This document shows positions 18,179 to 26,172 of a DNA stretch of 48,660 bases, in pieces. Under the pieces are notes generated by a model that was not told where the DNA came from, searched no databases, and worked only from the letters and a program-made list of their open reading frames with translations. Made by a program: the position numbers and the translations under genes. Each line of letters starts with the position of its first letter. Position 1 is the first letter of the stretch. The DNA comes from Bacteroidota bacterium (GTDB lineage: Bacteria; Bacteroidota; Bacteroidia; Bacteroidales; Paludibacteraceae), in the NCBI GenBank assembly GCA_030706465.1, contig JAUZOM010000006.1, forward strand, positions 1 to 48,660, read 5' to 3'.

Positions 18179-18976
18179 TTAAAGAGTTTTTTTCTTTTTC
18201 CAAATTAATATCAATATAGTGCCGAACAACATACCGCCCAGGTGGGCAAAATGAGCAACGTTATCGCCTGAAAATTGAGCTACTCCTAAAAACAATTCTG
18301 CAACTCCATAAATGAATACAAAAACCCGGGCCTTGATCGGTATGGGGATAAAAAGTAAAAACAGCCTGACTTCCGGGAAAAGCCAACCAAATGCCAATAA
18401 TAAACCGAACACCGATCCGGAAGCTCCGATCGTGATAAAGGAAGGGGAATCCAGTAACAACCGTTTCATTTCAATGATGGCCGGGGCATCAAACGATCCC
18501 AGGTTCTCCAACCGGAAATAATGGCTTAGAACATCCTGATGTTGCAATAAAACCTGTCCTGAATTTGCACTTATCGCCTCGTTTAATGCGGTAACAACTG
18601 AATGAAATTCAACGGTCCAAAATAACTCTTGCACCAGGCCGGCTCCGACTCCTGTCAGTAAATAATAAAACAAAAAACGCTTCGTTCCCCACAATTGTTC
18701 CAATACTCCCCCAAACATATACAGTGCGAACATATTAAAGAAAATATGCGAAAGCCCACCATGCATAAAACCATAGGTTACAAGTTGAGCCGGATTGAAT
18801 TTGGATGATTCCCAATAGTGCAATCCGAGGATATCGGTAAGATCTACGTTTAAACCCCATTTGGCGAATATGCCCGGTAATACGATGCTGGCTAACCACA
18901 AAATAATATTGATGCCAATCAGGTTTTTAACTACAGGTGGTATTGAGTTCAAAAAAGAAGGTCTGTAATTGTTCAT
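18179..18976 (-). CDS. Rhomboid-family intramembrane serine protease (first copy)
   Basis: 265 aa, about six TM helices. It carries GLSHIFFNMFALYMFGG, the catalytic TIGASGSVFGLL and the partner His in HFAHLGGMLFG. Between TM2 and the GASGS helix it has an insertion of about 55 residues (near residues 110-165) that is absent from the neighbour. It is the first gene of the minus-strand run that continues through the EEP gene, gcvH and purE. A possible -7 box, TACTTTTG on the minus strand, is at 19134-19141. Confidence 0.93.
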   Translation of the reverse strand: MNNYRPSFLNSIPPVVKNLIGINIILWLASIVLPGIFAKWGLNVDLTDILGLHYWESSKFNPAQLVTYGFMHGGLSHIFFNMFALYMFGGVLEQLWGTKRFLFYYLLTGVGAGLVQELFWTVEFHSVVTALNEAISANSGQVLLQHQDVLSHYFRLENLGSFDAPAIIEMKRLLLDSPSFITIGASGSVFGLLLAFGWLFPEVRLFLLFIPIPIKARVFVFIYGVAELFLGVAQFSGDNVAHFAHLGGMLFGTILILIWKKKKTL

Positions 18977-19303
18977 TTTTAAGAATTGAGTAAGGATAAA
19001 TTGTTAATTAGTATATTCTGCCAATGATTTTTTATTAAATTTGAAATTGTCTTTTTCCCCCTGATGAATATAGAGGCAGAAATAATAGATTGAATGTGTG
19101 CAAAATCAGGCTTGAATGCTCTGTTTTGCAACACAAAAGTAATGAAAATAACGCCGAAAACATGTTTTCTAACATAATTTGCGAAAAGATATAAAATAAA
19201 TTGATTTTTTTTAAATTAAGCGCTTGTATATTAATTACAATCTACTACATTTGCAATATCAAAAATCTATGTTTATAGTATCTAATAAAAAAATCAAAAT
19301 CTT
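18977..19303. other. 327-bp divergent promoter region, rhomboid / HU
   Basis: Holds the clear HU promoter (19224-19253) and a weaker minus-strand -7 box for the rhomboid operon (CAAAAGTA at 19134-19141). I see nothing else in it. Confidence 0.55.
19224..19253 (+). promoter_or_regulatory. Bacteroidota sigma-ABfr promoter of the HU gene
   Basis: TTG at 19224-19226, a 19-bp spacer, then TACATTTG at 19246-19253. This is the best promoter match in the window and lies 51 bp before the HU start. Confidence 0.75.
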
Positions 19304-19576
19304 ATGAACAAAGCAGAATTAATCAATTCCATTGCTGCTGAAGCAGGTCTTAGCAAAATTGATGCAAAAAAAGCTCTTGATGCAGTTATTAAAAGCGTAT
19401 CTGATGCCCTTGTTTCAGGGGACAAAGTTAGTTTAGTTGGTTTCGGTACTTTCTCAGTGGCTGTTCGTTCAGCTCGTCCGGGTATTAACCCTGCTACAAA
19501 ACAACCGATTAATATTGCAGAAAAGAAAGTTGCCAAATTTAAAGCTGGTGCTGAATTTACGGCAGCAATCAACTAA
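19304..19576 (+). CDS. HU-family DNA-binding protein
   Basis: 90 aa, exactly the HU length. HU dimers bend and compact DNA. The sequence MNKAELINSIAAEAGLSK, the beta-arm FGTFSVAVRSARPGINPATK and the intercalating Pro in RPGINP are all standard. It is monocistronic with a strong promoter and terminator, as expected for an abundant nucleoid protein. IHF subunits look similar, but the motif set favours HU. Confidence 0.95.
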   Translation: MNKAELINSIAAEAGLSKIDAKKALDAVIKSVSDALVSGDKVSLVGFGTFSVAVRSARPGINPATKQPINIAEKKVAKFKAGAEFTAAIN

Positions 19577-19596
19577 GATTTAGTGCATTGTCTTTT

Positions 19597-19630
19597 AAAA
19601 AAGGAATATGTGATCATATTCCTTTTTTTT
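19597..19630 (+). terminator. Terminator after HU
   Basis: AAAAAAGGAATATG / CATATTCCTTTTTT stem with a four-base loop and a T-run, 20 bp past the HU stop. Confidence 0.92.
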
Positions 19631-19782
19631 GCTTTTAGTGGGTCCTGATTTAGAAAATAAAGAGGCTGATTTTTGTAATGCCATCTCTGATTATAAGATA
19701 GCCCAACCTGTTTTATTATCGGACAGGGACTCATGCCGCTGTAAATAATAGCTTTGCGGATATTCCGGGCATCATAATAACC

Positions 19783-19820
19783 GAATAGGCCAATGTGATG
19801 ATATCGAAATTGGCCTATTC
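19783..19820. repeat. 12-bp perfect inverted repeat downstream of DJ-1 gene
   Basis: GAATAGGCCAAT and ATTGGCCTATTC pair around a 14-nt loop, with no T-run on either strand. It overlaps the 47-nt sequence (19787-19833) that recurs at 34356-34402. Confidence 0.6.
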
Positions 19821-19847
19821 AGTTGTGCAAACGATATGAATCAATTA

Positions 19848-20390
19848 TCACACGCAAATGGAGGCCGACAGTTGTTCGGCTAAAGTTTTGCCTTTCAGCT
19901 CTTCTACTAGTTTTAGCGCAAATTGTACGGCTACTCCTGCTCCTTTAGCTGTACTGAAAATGCCCGATTTCACTATTTTTTCTTTTGATAATAAGGCTCC
20001 GGTAAGTTGGTTTTCAAATCCGGGGAAGCAGATAGCCTCTTCTCCTTTTAATAAACCCATTTTCCCCAATATGGAGGGAGCCGCACAAATGGCGGCAATC
20101 GGTTTCTTTTCGCCTGCTTGCTTCTGTAACAGCCTCTTTAACCCTTCATGCGCATCCAGATTTTTTGTCCCCGGCATTCCGCCCGGTAAATAAAGAAGAT
20201 CGTTGTCGCTAAAATCAACTTCATCAAACAAAGAATCGGCCAAAACCGGAATGTTATGTGCCCCACGTACTAATTTTTCTTTCGAAATGGAGATGGTGGA
20301 TACTTCAATGGCAGCTCTCCTGAAAATGTCGATCGGCGCAATGGCTTCAATTTCTTCGAAACCATCTGCAAGAAATAGATATACTTTCAT
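19848..20390 (-). CDS. DJ-1/PfpI-family protein
   Basis: 180 aa class I glutamine amidotransferase-like fold. The nucleophile elbow AAICAAPSILGKMG has the conserved Cys, and YLPGGMPGTKNL and FLADGFEEIEAI (acidic partner Glu) are typical of the YajL/ThiJ/DJ-1 branch. Roles proposed for the family include glyoxalase-like activity, chaperone activity and oxidative stress protection; which applies here cannot be read from sequence. It follows the tonB-like gene on the minus strand with an 83-bp gap. Confidence 0.9.
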   Translation of the reverse strand: MKVYLFLADGFEEIEAIAPIDIFRRAAIEVSTISISKEKLVRGAHNIPVLADSLFDEVDFSDNDLLYLPGGMPGTKNLDAHEGLKRLLQKQAGEKKPIAAICAAPSILGKMGLLKGEEAICFPGFENQLTGALLSKEKIVKSGIFSTAKGAGVAVQFALKLVEELKGKTLAEQLSASICV

Positions 20391-20473
20391 GGATAATTCT
20401 TTTAATTGTTGGTAACTTGTCTGTTAACGCCTAATGTCGGCTAAAGTTTCGAAACCGGGATGTTTTAACCAAT

Positions 20474-21343
20474 TTATTCCAGTTTGTAATGGTAGGTAAT
20501 CGATCCTGTTTCGATGTTTTTACCGGAAGTAAATCGTGTTTTAGTAGCAGCTGTAATGGCTCCTTTGCGCATTTCCAGGTCGGAGATTGTTGTCGGGGAG
20601 CCGATGGATGCACTGGTAACAAACCCATTTTCATCCACCCGGATATTGACCGTAATTTTACCTTCAATGTCTTTCGGGTAATTTGGTTTTGCCGGATTTC
20701 CGTAGTAACTCCTATCGCCTAACCGGAAAGTTGTTCCAACCCCGGAAGTTCCTCTCCCTGCCGGATTTCCTTGTACCCCGTTGCCGGATCCCGAACCGAC
20801 TCCTTTCGCGGTTCCTGTCCCGCTTCCACTTCCTTTTCCCCCTCCGGTCGAACCGTTACTCCCGAACAGGCCGTTTACAGCATTCGCTTTATTAATGGCA
20901 ATTTGTTCTTTTCTGTTTTGCTCAGCTTTTCGTTTGTCCGATTCAGCTTTTTGAGCAATGATCTCATTTTGGTGTTTACTAACGCGTTCTTTTTCTTTTT
21001 GTTCATCCAGGGAAACGGAATTGTCGCTTTGAGTGTAAACAGCTTGTTTTGAAGGTGCCGGGGAGGTACTTGTTTTTGTGCTGGCAGATGCTGTGCTGGT
21101 GATAATGGCGTTTGCTGGTGTCCCGGTCGACACTTTAGGCGATGAACTCCGGGAAGCAACAGGAACATATCCTGATCCACCGGCATCAAAACTATCGCCA
21201 AAACCGACCTCAAGACCTTCCTCTTCCGTCGATTTGGGAACTGACAATACGACAAACCACAAAGCAAGCAGTATTAGTGTGCTTGATAAGGTTGAGCCTA
21301 TAAGACCATATAATTTAGATTTCTGCACGTTATTATTTTTCAA
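20474..21343 (-). CDS. TonB-family protein, energy transducer-like
   Basis: 289 aa. One N-terminal TM helix (residues about 13-35, TLSSTLILLALWFVVLSV), a Ser/Thr/Pro-rich stretch to about 100, a charged coiled coil (about 110-150), a Gly-rich linker (GNGSTGGGKGSGSG-type) and a C-terminal TonB-like domain of about 80 residues (KPNYPKDIEGKITVNIRVDENGFV). TonB transmits proton-motive force to outer-membrane receptors through ExbB-ExbD, neither of which is encoded here. The organisation also fits TolA-like proteins. It is 132 bp downstream of pdxJ. Confidence 0.82.
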   Translation of the reverse strand: MKNNNVQKSKLYGLIGSTLSSTLILLALWFVVLSVPKSTEEEGLEVGFGDSFDAGGSGYVPVASRSSSPKVSTGTPANAIITSTASASTKTSTSPAPSKQAVYTQSDNSVSLDEQKEKERVSKHQNEIIAQKAESDKRKAEQNRKEQIAINKANAVNGLFGSNGSTGGGKGSGSGTGTAKGVGSGSGNGVQGNPAGRGTSGVGTTFRLGDRSYYGNPAKPNYPKDIEGKITVNIRVDENGFVTSASIGSPTTISDLEMRKGAITAATKTRFTSGKNIETGSITYHYKLE

Positions 21344-21475
21344 CCAATGGTGTGGACGGTAAGTAATTTAAATTTTTTCACCCGGGAATTTATAAATCTA
21401 TTTTTCTTTCCAGCTTCTGATAGGATGCTGTACTTGTAAAATATCAAAAAATAGTACCGTTAATAACCGATACAT

Positions 21476-22189
21476 TTATTCTAACTGTTTTTTATACCGT
21501 TTTATTGTGTCCTCCAGTCCAAAATACAAGGCATCTGAAATTAATGCATGTCCTATGGATACTTCTTCGAGCCATGGAATCCGGGTGTGAAAATAGGCTA
21601 AATTCTCGAGATTTAAATCATGTCCGGCATTTAATCCTAATCCTATTTTTTTTGCAAGCCTGGCAGCCTCTACAAACGGAGCGATTGCTTTTTCCCGGTC
21701 TTGGGCATATTGAGCTGCAAATGGCTCTGTATAAAGTTCCACCCGGTCTGTCCCGGTTTGGGCTGCATATTCAATGTTGATTGGATTGGTATCTACGAAA
21801 ATAGATACCCGGATTCCAACTCTCTGAAAATCGGCCACCACTTCTTTTAGAAATTGTAAATTCCTGACCGTATCCCAACCGGCACTCGATGTGATGGCTT
21901 CGGGAGGGTCTGGAACCAGCGTAACCTGATGTGGTTTTACCGATTTTACCAATTTAATGAATTCCGGTGACGGATAGCCTTCAATATTAAATTCAGTTTT
22001 CAGGATCGATCGTAAATCCCACACATCGGCATAGCGAATGTGGCGTTCATCAGGACGGGGATGTACCGTGATCCCTTGGGCCCCAAACCGTTCGCAATCC
22101 AATGCCACCTGGCATACGTTGGGAGTGTTCCCGCCACGAGCATTTCGCAAGGTGGCTATTTTGTTAATATTGACGCTTAGTTGGGTCAT
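21476..22189 (-). CDS. pdxJ: Pyridoxine 5'-phosphate synthase PdxJ
   Basis: 237 aa TIM-barrel enzyme that condenses 3-amino-2-oxopropyl phosphate with 1-deoxyxylulose 5-phosphate to form pyridoxine 5'-phosphate (vitamin B6). Typical blocks are [29 protein letters not shown] (catalytic His and phosphate site), [22 protein letters not shown] and [12 protein letters not shown]. Full length. It is divergent from nadK across 332 bp. A possible minus-strand -7 box, TATTTTTG, is at 22383-22390. Confidence 0.96.
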   Translation of the reverse strand: MTQLSVNINKIATLRNARGGNTPNVCQVALDCERFGAQGITVHPRPDERHIRYADVWDLRSILKTEFNIEGYPSPEFIKLVKSVKPHQVTLVPDPPEAITSSAGWDTVRNLQFLKEVVADFQRVGIRVSIFVDTNPINIEYAAQTGTDRVELYTEPFAAQYAQDREKAIAPFVEAARLAKKIGLGLNAGHDLNLENLAYFHTRIPWLEEVSIGHALISDALYFGLEDTIKRYKKQLE

Positions 22190-22521
22190 TTTAATTATGA
22201 AGTTGATGTGTTTTTATTTCCGTTGTTGATAACTTGCATGAAAGTTAGGTCGCTGATGCCAACCTCCCCGGGGCTTCTCTGTGAATATCTTAAGGAAACC
22301 GGCAACTCGCAACTTAAATATTTGCGGGTTTCATTTTCATTTAGTTCCTTTGCAAAGTTTTCTGTAGAAAACTAATATGCTACAAAAATAGCTAAAAAAA
22401 ACAGAAGGTTATCAGTAGCTTTTTATCTTTCAATCATTTTTAAACTTTTATGTAGTTACAAGCTGCTTTTATCCCGTTATTTTCAAGGATCATTTGAGGT
22501 TATATTAAAATTGGTTACATT
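22190..22521. other. 332-bp divergent region between pdxJ and nadK
   Basis: CAAAAATA at 22383-22390 reads TATTTTTG on the minus strand and may be the pdxJ -7 box. A weak stem near 22300-22333 (GAAACC...GGTTTC) is visible. No ORF is supported; the tracks at 22038 and 22181 are shadows. Confidence 0.4.
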
Positions 22522-23394
22522 ATGAGAATTGCTATTTTCGGAAACATTTTTCGAACTGTGATCCTGTCGCATATTCAAGTGTTGTTTGAGTATTTTAAAG
22601 ATAAACAGGCAACTATCTTGCTCGACGAGGAACTTTATGGCTTTGTCCGGGATCATGGGCAGATTAACTTAGACCTGATAGAAATTATCCGGAATGATAA
22701 TTTTGAAGCGGATATCGCTATGAGCATTGGCGGCGATGGTACATTTTTAAATACTGCTGCACGTATAGGACGTAAGCAAATACCTATTCTGGGCATCAAT
22801 ACCGGCAGGTTGGGCTTTTTGTCCGATGTCTCCAGTGATGAGATCATTACAGCTCTTGATGCTATCCTGGCTAATCATTTCACAATCGAGGAGCGTTCCT
22901 TGTTATTTGTTGAAACGTCGGATGATACGGTTTTTGAATACCCGTATGCCTTGAATGAAGTTTCGATATTAAAGCAGGACAGCTCTTCCATGATGGGCAT
23001 AAACGCCAGCCTGAACGGGGAATTGGTGCATACCTATCAGGCCGATGGATTGATTGTTTCAACTCCTACCGGTTCAACGGCTTATTCGATGAGTGTCGGG
23101 GGGCCTATTGTTGTCCCGCAGGCCCGGAACTTTATCCTTTCCCCCGTTGCTTCGCATAGCCTGAATGTGCGCCCGTTAATAGTCCCCGATTCGTGGATCA
23201 TTGAACTGGAAGTTCATAGCCGCAGCCAATGTTTTTTGGTGGCGTTGGATGGGCGGTCAATAATCCTGGAACATAAAACGAAATTACACATCAGCAAGGC
23301 GGATTTTACCGTGAAGATTATTAAACAACTGAATCATACTTTTTTTGATACGTTGAAAAATAAATTAATGTGGGGAGTGGATAAAAGGAATTAG
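22522..23394 (+). CDS. nadK: NAD kinase
   Basis: 290 aa. It phosphorylates NAD to NADP. The ATP-binding GGDGT motif is in AMSIGGDGTFLNTA, followed by ILGINTGRLGFL, the NAD-binding NEVSIL region (ALNEVSILK) and PTGSTAYSMSVGGPI. Length and motif order are standard. It lies 93 bp upstream of fmt on the same strand; the gap carries an 8-bp tandem repeat. Confidence 0.97.
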   Translation: MRIAIFGNIFRTVILSHIQVLFEYFKDKQATILLDEELYGFVRDHGQINLDLIEIIRNDNFEADIAMSIGGDGTFLNTAARIGRKQIPILGINTGRLGFLSDVSSDEIITALDAILANHFTIEERSLLFVETSDDTVFEYPYALNEVSILKQDSSSMMGINASLNGELVHTYQADGLIVSTPTGSTAYSMSVGGPIVVPQARNFILSPVASHSLNVRPLIVPDSWIIELEVHSRSQCFLVALDGRSIILEHKTKLHISKADFTVKIIKQLNHTFFDTLKNKLMWGVDKRN

Positions 23395-23400
23395 TGGGTC

Positions 23401-23433
23401 GGTTAATTGGTTAATTGGTCGATTAGTTGATAG
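23401..23433 (+). repeat. Short tandem 8-bp repeat GGTTAATT
   Basis: GGTTAATT GGTTAATT GGTCGATT AGTTGATA GG: four degrading 8-bp units in the nadK-fmt gap. It may be slippage-derived spacer DNA. Confidence 0.7.
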
Positions 23434-23487
23434 GGTAGATTTACAGAGTTTGATTATGAGTACAAATTGATAATAGGTATTTAGGTT

Positions 23488-24423
23488 ATGAGAATCGTTT
23501 TTATGGGTACCCCCGATTTCGCGGTGGAAAGCCTCAAAATATTAGTCGAGAATAATTATAACGTGGTCGGTGTAATTACCATGCCCGATAAACCTGCCGG
23601 ACGGGGACATAAACTTCGGTTTTCGCCCGTAAAGCAATATGCCTTAGATCATAATCTGCCTTTATTACAACCGGAGAAGCTGAAAGAGGAAGCTTTCCTG
23701 GGAGAATTAAAAAGCCTAAAGGCTGACTTGCAAATCGTCGTTGCTTTCCGTATGTTGCCTGAAGTAGTCTGGGATATGCCAAAATACGGAACCTTTAACC
23801 TGCATGCCTCCTTATTGCCCCAATATCGGGGTGCTGCTCCCATTAATTGGGCGATAATTAACGGGGAAAAAGAAACCGGTGCCACTACTTTTTTCCTTAC
23901 CCATGAAATTGATACCGGAAAGATTATCTTGCAGGAAAAACTCCCGATTGCTGAAACAGACGATGCCGGCAGCGTGCACGATAGGTTGATGGTGATGGGG
24001 GCAAAGCTGGTGAAAAAAACAGTCGATCTATTGCTGGAAGATCAAATAGAAGGTATTGACCAGTCACAATTCATAACGTCAGAATCGGAATTAAAAGCAG
24101 CTCCAAAAATCTTTAAAGATACCTGCGAAATTGATTTATCCTGGACAGTTGGGAAAGTCTATAATTTTATACGTGGATTAGCACCCCATCCCGCCGCCTG
24201 GCTGGAACTGCAATTTCCGGATCAACCTGAAAAAATGGTACTGAAAGTATTTGAAACAGAAAAGGAAACCTGCGCTCCCGGTTTGCCGGTTGGTACAGTC
24301 GTGACCGACTCAAAGAAATTTGCCAAAATAGCCTTGTCTGATGGCTTTATAGTCTTGAAATCCGTTCAGGCACCCGGCAAGAAACGTATGGAAATAGGTG
24401 AGTTGCTCCGGGGAATGCGATAA
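23488..24423 (+). CDS. fmt: Methionyl-tRNA formyltransferase
   Basis: 311 aa. It adds the formyl group to initiator Met-tRNA using 10-formyl-tetrahydrofolate. The N-terminal catalytic domain shows FMGTPDFAVESL, VVGVITMPDKPAGRG, the formyl-transfer motif NLHASLLPQYRGAAPINWAI and THEIDTGKII. The smaller C-terminal domain starts near residue 210 (DLSWTVGKVYNFIRGLAPHP). Full length for Bacteroidota. It ends at a terminator shared with the convergent ridA. Confidence 0.97.
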   Translation: MRIVFMGTPDFAVESLKILVENNYNVVGVITMPDKPAGRGHKLRFSPVKQYALDHNLPLLQPEKLKEEAFLGELKSLKADLQIVVAFRMLPEVVWDMPKYGTFNLHASLLPQYRGAAPINWAIINGEKETGATTFFLTHEIDTGKIILQEKLPIAETDDAGSVHDRLMVMGAKLVKKTVDLLLEDQIEGIDQSQFITSESELKAAPKIFKDTCEIDLSWTVGKVYNFIRGLAPHPAAWLELQFPDQPEKMVLKVFETEKETCAPGLPVGTVVTDSKKFAKIALSDGFIVLKSVQAPGKKRMEIGELLRGMR

Positions 24424-24535
24424 AATCCTATTGGATCGTTGAGCTTTTTTGGCTTTGCACAACAGCCCAACGAACCACGATGCTTGCAAGTTGGCGTGTA
24501 GAACACGTCAGAAAGTCTTGTTTCTTAACTGTTTA

Positions 24536-24570
24536 ACATTAAAGAGAGTTTGCTCTCTTTGATGTTTTTT
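24536..24570 (+). terminator. Terminator between fmt and ridA
   Basis: AAGAGAG-TTTG-CTCTCTT stem with a TTTTTT run on the plus strand. The run overlaps the last codons of the convergent ridA. Confidence 0.85.
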
Positions 24571-24948
24571 TTATTTTGCCGCAATCGTCTCAATTTCCAC
24601 CAATGCTCCCAGGGGTAATGCTTTAACGGCAAAAGCCGAACGGGCCGGGCATTCGGTTTGGTAATAAGTTTTATACACGTCATTCATTCCTGCAAAATCC
24701 GCGATGTCCGATAAGAAAACGGTCGATTTCACTACATCGCCAAAAGTATACCCGGCTTCTTTTAAAATTGCACCGATATTCGCAAAAACCTGCTCTGTCT
24801 GCCCGGTTATTTCAGTGGCCACAATTTTTCCTTTACCCGGATTGATCGGAATCTGACCGGATATATACAACGTTCCGTTCACTTCGATTGCCTGACTGTA
24901 AGGTCCAATGGCTGCCGGTGCATTGGAGGTGTTGATGATGCGTTTCAT
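24571..24948 (-). CDS. RidA-family 2-iminobutanoate deaminase
   Basis: 125 aa, the standard RidA/YjgF length. The protein hydrolyses reactive enamine/imine products of PLP enzymes. Diagnostic blocks are AIGPYSQAIEVNGTLYISGQIP, DVVKSTVFLSDI, and the C-terminal CPARSAFAVKALPLGALVEIE with the Arg that binds substrate carboxylate. TACTTTTG on the minus strand at 24975-24982, 27 bp upstream, is a good -7 candidate. Confidence 0.95.
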   Translation of the reverse strand: MKRIINTSNAPAAIGPYSQAIEVNGTLYISGQIPINPGKGKIVATEITGQTEQVFANIGAILKEAGYTFGDVVKSTVFLSDIADFAGMNDVYKTYYQTECPARSAFAVKALPLGALVEIETIAAK

Positions 24949-25176
24949 ACGATTCTATTTTGATGTTAATCCTGCAAAAGTACGACTATTTTTCTGTCGA
25001 TGTTTTAAAATAAACAATTTTAGAAATAAATAATTGACAGCAAGCCTGTTTAATCCGGGTTTATCTTGAGAACAATCATTCCCGTCATTTTTCAGTTATC
25101 GATCCAACTGTCATTTCCCGGACTTATCCCCATTCCCCTCCGGTTTATCGCCTACGTTCAGCTTATGTTTAGTCTT

Positions 25177-25386
25177 GGTTTAAATAAGGTATAAATAGGG
25201 TTCAGATAAGGCATAATTATATATACGATCTATATACCATATATATACCATGTATATACGATATATATAAAATATATTTACTAAGGTATATGTTATATAC
25301 ATGTATGTTACATTGAATTTAAATTGAATTATAAATTTACATATAATTATACCTTATCTGAACCTTATTTATACCTTATTTAAACC
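25177..25386. repeat. 11-bp-periodic inverted-repeat element, copy 1
   Basis: The left arm (25177-25222) and right arm (25341-25386) are 46-nt inverted repeats with 44 of 46 matching. The left arm is made of 11-bp units GGTTTAAATAA, GGTATAAATAG, GGTTCAGATAA and GGCATAATTAT. The very AT-rich centre keeps an 11-bp rhythm on the plus strand (ATATACGATCT, ATATACCATAT, ATATACCATGT, ATATACGATAT). It is intergenic and not a multiple-of-three repeat. A related array is at 37941-38095. Confidence 0.85.
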
Positions 25387-25669
25387 TAATACACACTAGG
25401 AAGCAAGGCCGGACCAAAGGCATTTTATCACACTCCGAGAGATTGGGAACGTTAAACAAAGAAGATCCTGCCGGGTTTCTTGTGAAAGCTACTATCCGGA
25501 AGATTTAAACCACAATAGTAAAAAATGATTGTCGTTATTTTCTGTCCGTTCCAAAACAATCCGGGAGGTATTATACAATTGGGTCCTGAATCAGGCAACT
25601 TTATATCAATAGATTAGACTTTATATTGAATAGAAAGTTATTGTATTCAAAAACAAAGAAATAAGAATG

Positions 25670-25895
25670 ACCACTAAGGCACTTAGAACACTAAGAAACA
25701 CTGAAAATTCAACTAAAATATAGGTCACTAAGATAGAAACACTTGTATTTTTATCTTCATAAATCAATGATTTTCAACATTGCCGCTAACAGATAAAACA
25801 GGTATGTTTTATCCTTTGTGTTCTTTCTCTTTAAATAAATATAGGAATATAAATTTAATCTTTGTGTATTTTAGAGTTCTAAGTGCCTTAGTGGT
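25670..25895. repeat. CACTAAGG-type inverted-repeat element
   Basis: ACCACTAAGGCACTTAGAAC at 25670-25689 is matched perfectly in inverted orientation at 25876-25895. The arms continue as degenerate CACTAAG-like units inward (ACACTAAGAAACACTG on the left) and as looser pairing outward. A small hairpin, GATAAAAC/GTTTTATC, sits near the centre (25792-25813). No ORF lies inside. Confidence 0.85.
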
Positions 25896-26131
25896 AAATT
25901 TCTTGATTTCAATTGTATAGTAGACTAATCTGAATAAAGTCTATTGTTTGTTTTAATATTCTCGATTGGGCCTGTTGTGGCTTAAAAAAATGTTCTCTAC
26001 AGGAAATCCGGTTATACCGTAAAGAAGATACGATCATAAATGCGGCAACCTATCCGGAATAAAAGCAAACGTTTGCGATAGTTTTAATGCAAATATCTTA
26101 TTCCGGAAGTAAAGATATTTTATATTATACA

Positions 26132-26139
26132 TACATTTG
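26132..26139 (+). promoter_or_regulatory. -7 box TACATTTG upstream of secreted protein
   Basis: Exact TAnnTTTG match 34 bp before the ATG at 26173. The -33 position is AT-rich without a TTG. Confidence 0.5.
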
Positions 26140-26172
26140 CCTGAATATTATTAACACATTAAAGTTATTATT

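Larger units (their letters stand above)
24949..26172. other. 1.2-kb intergenic region with two repeat elements
   Basis: No supported gene. It contains the ridA -7 box, the 11-bp-periodic element (25177-25386), the CACTAAGG-type inverted repeat (25670-25895) and a -7 box for the next gene (26132-26139). The stretch 25390-25560 is less AT-rich and may be decayed coding DNA, but I recognise nothing in it. Confidence 0.6.
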
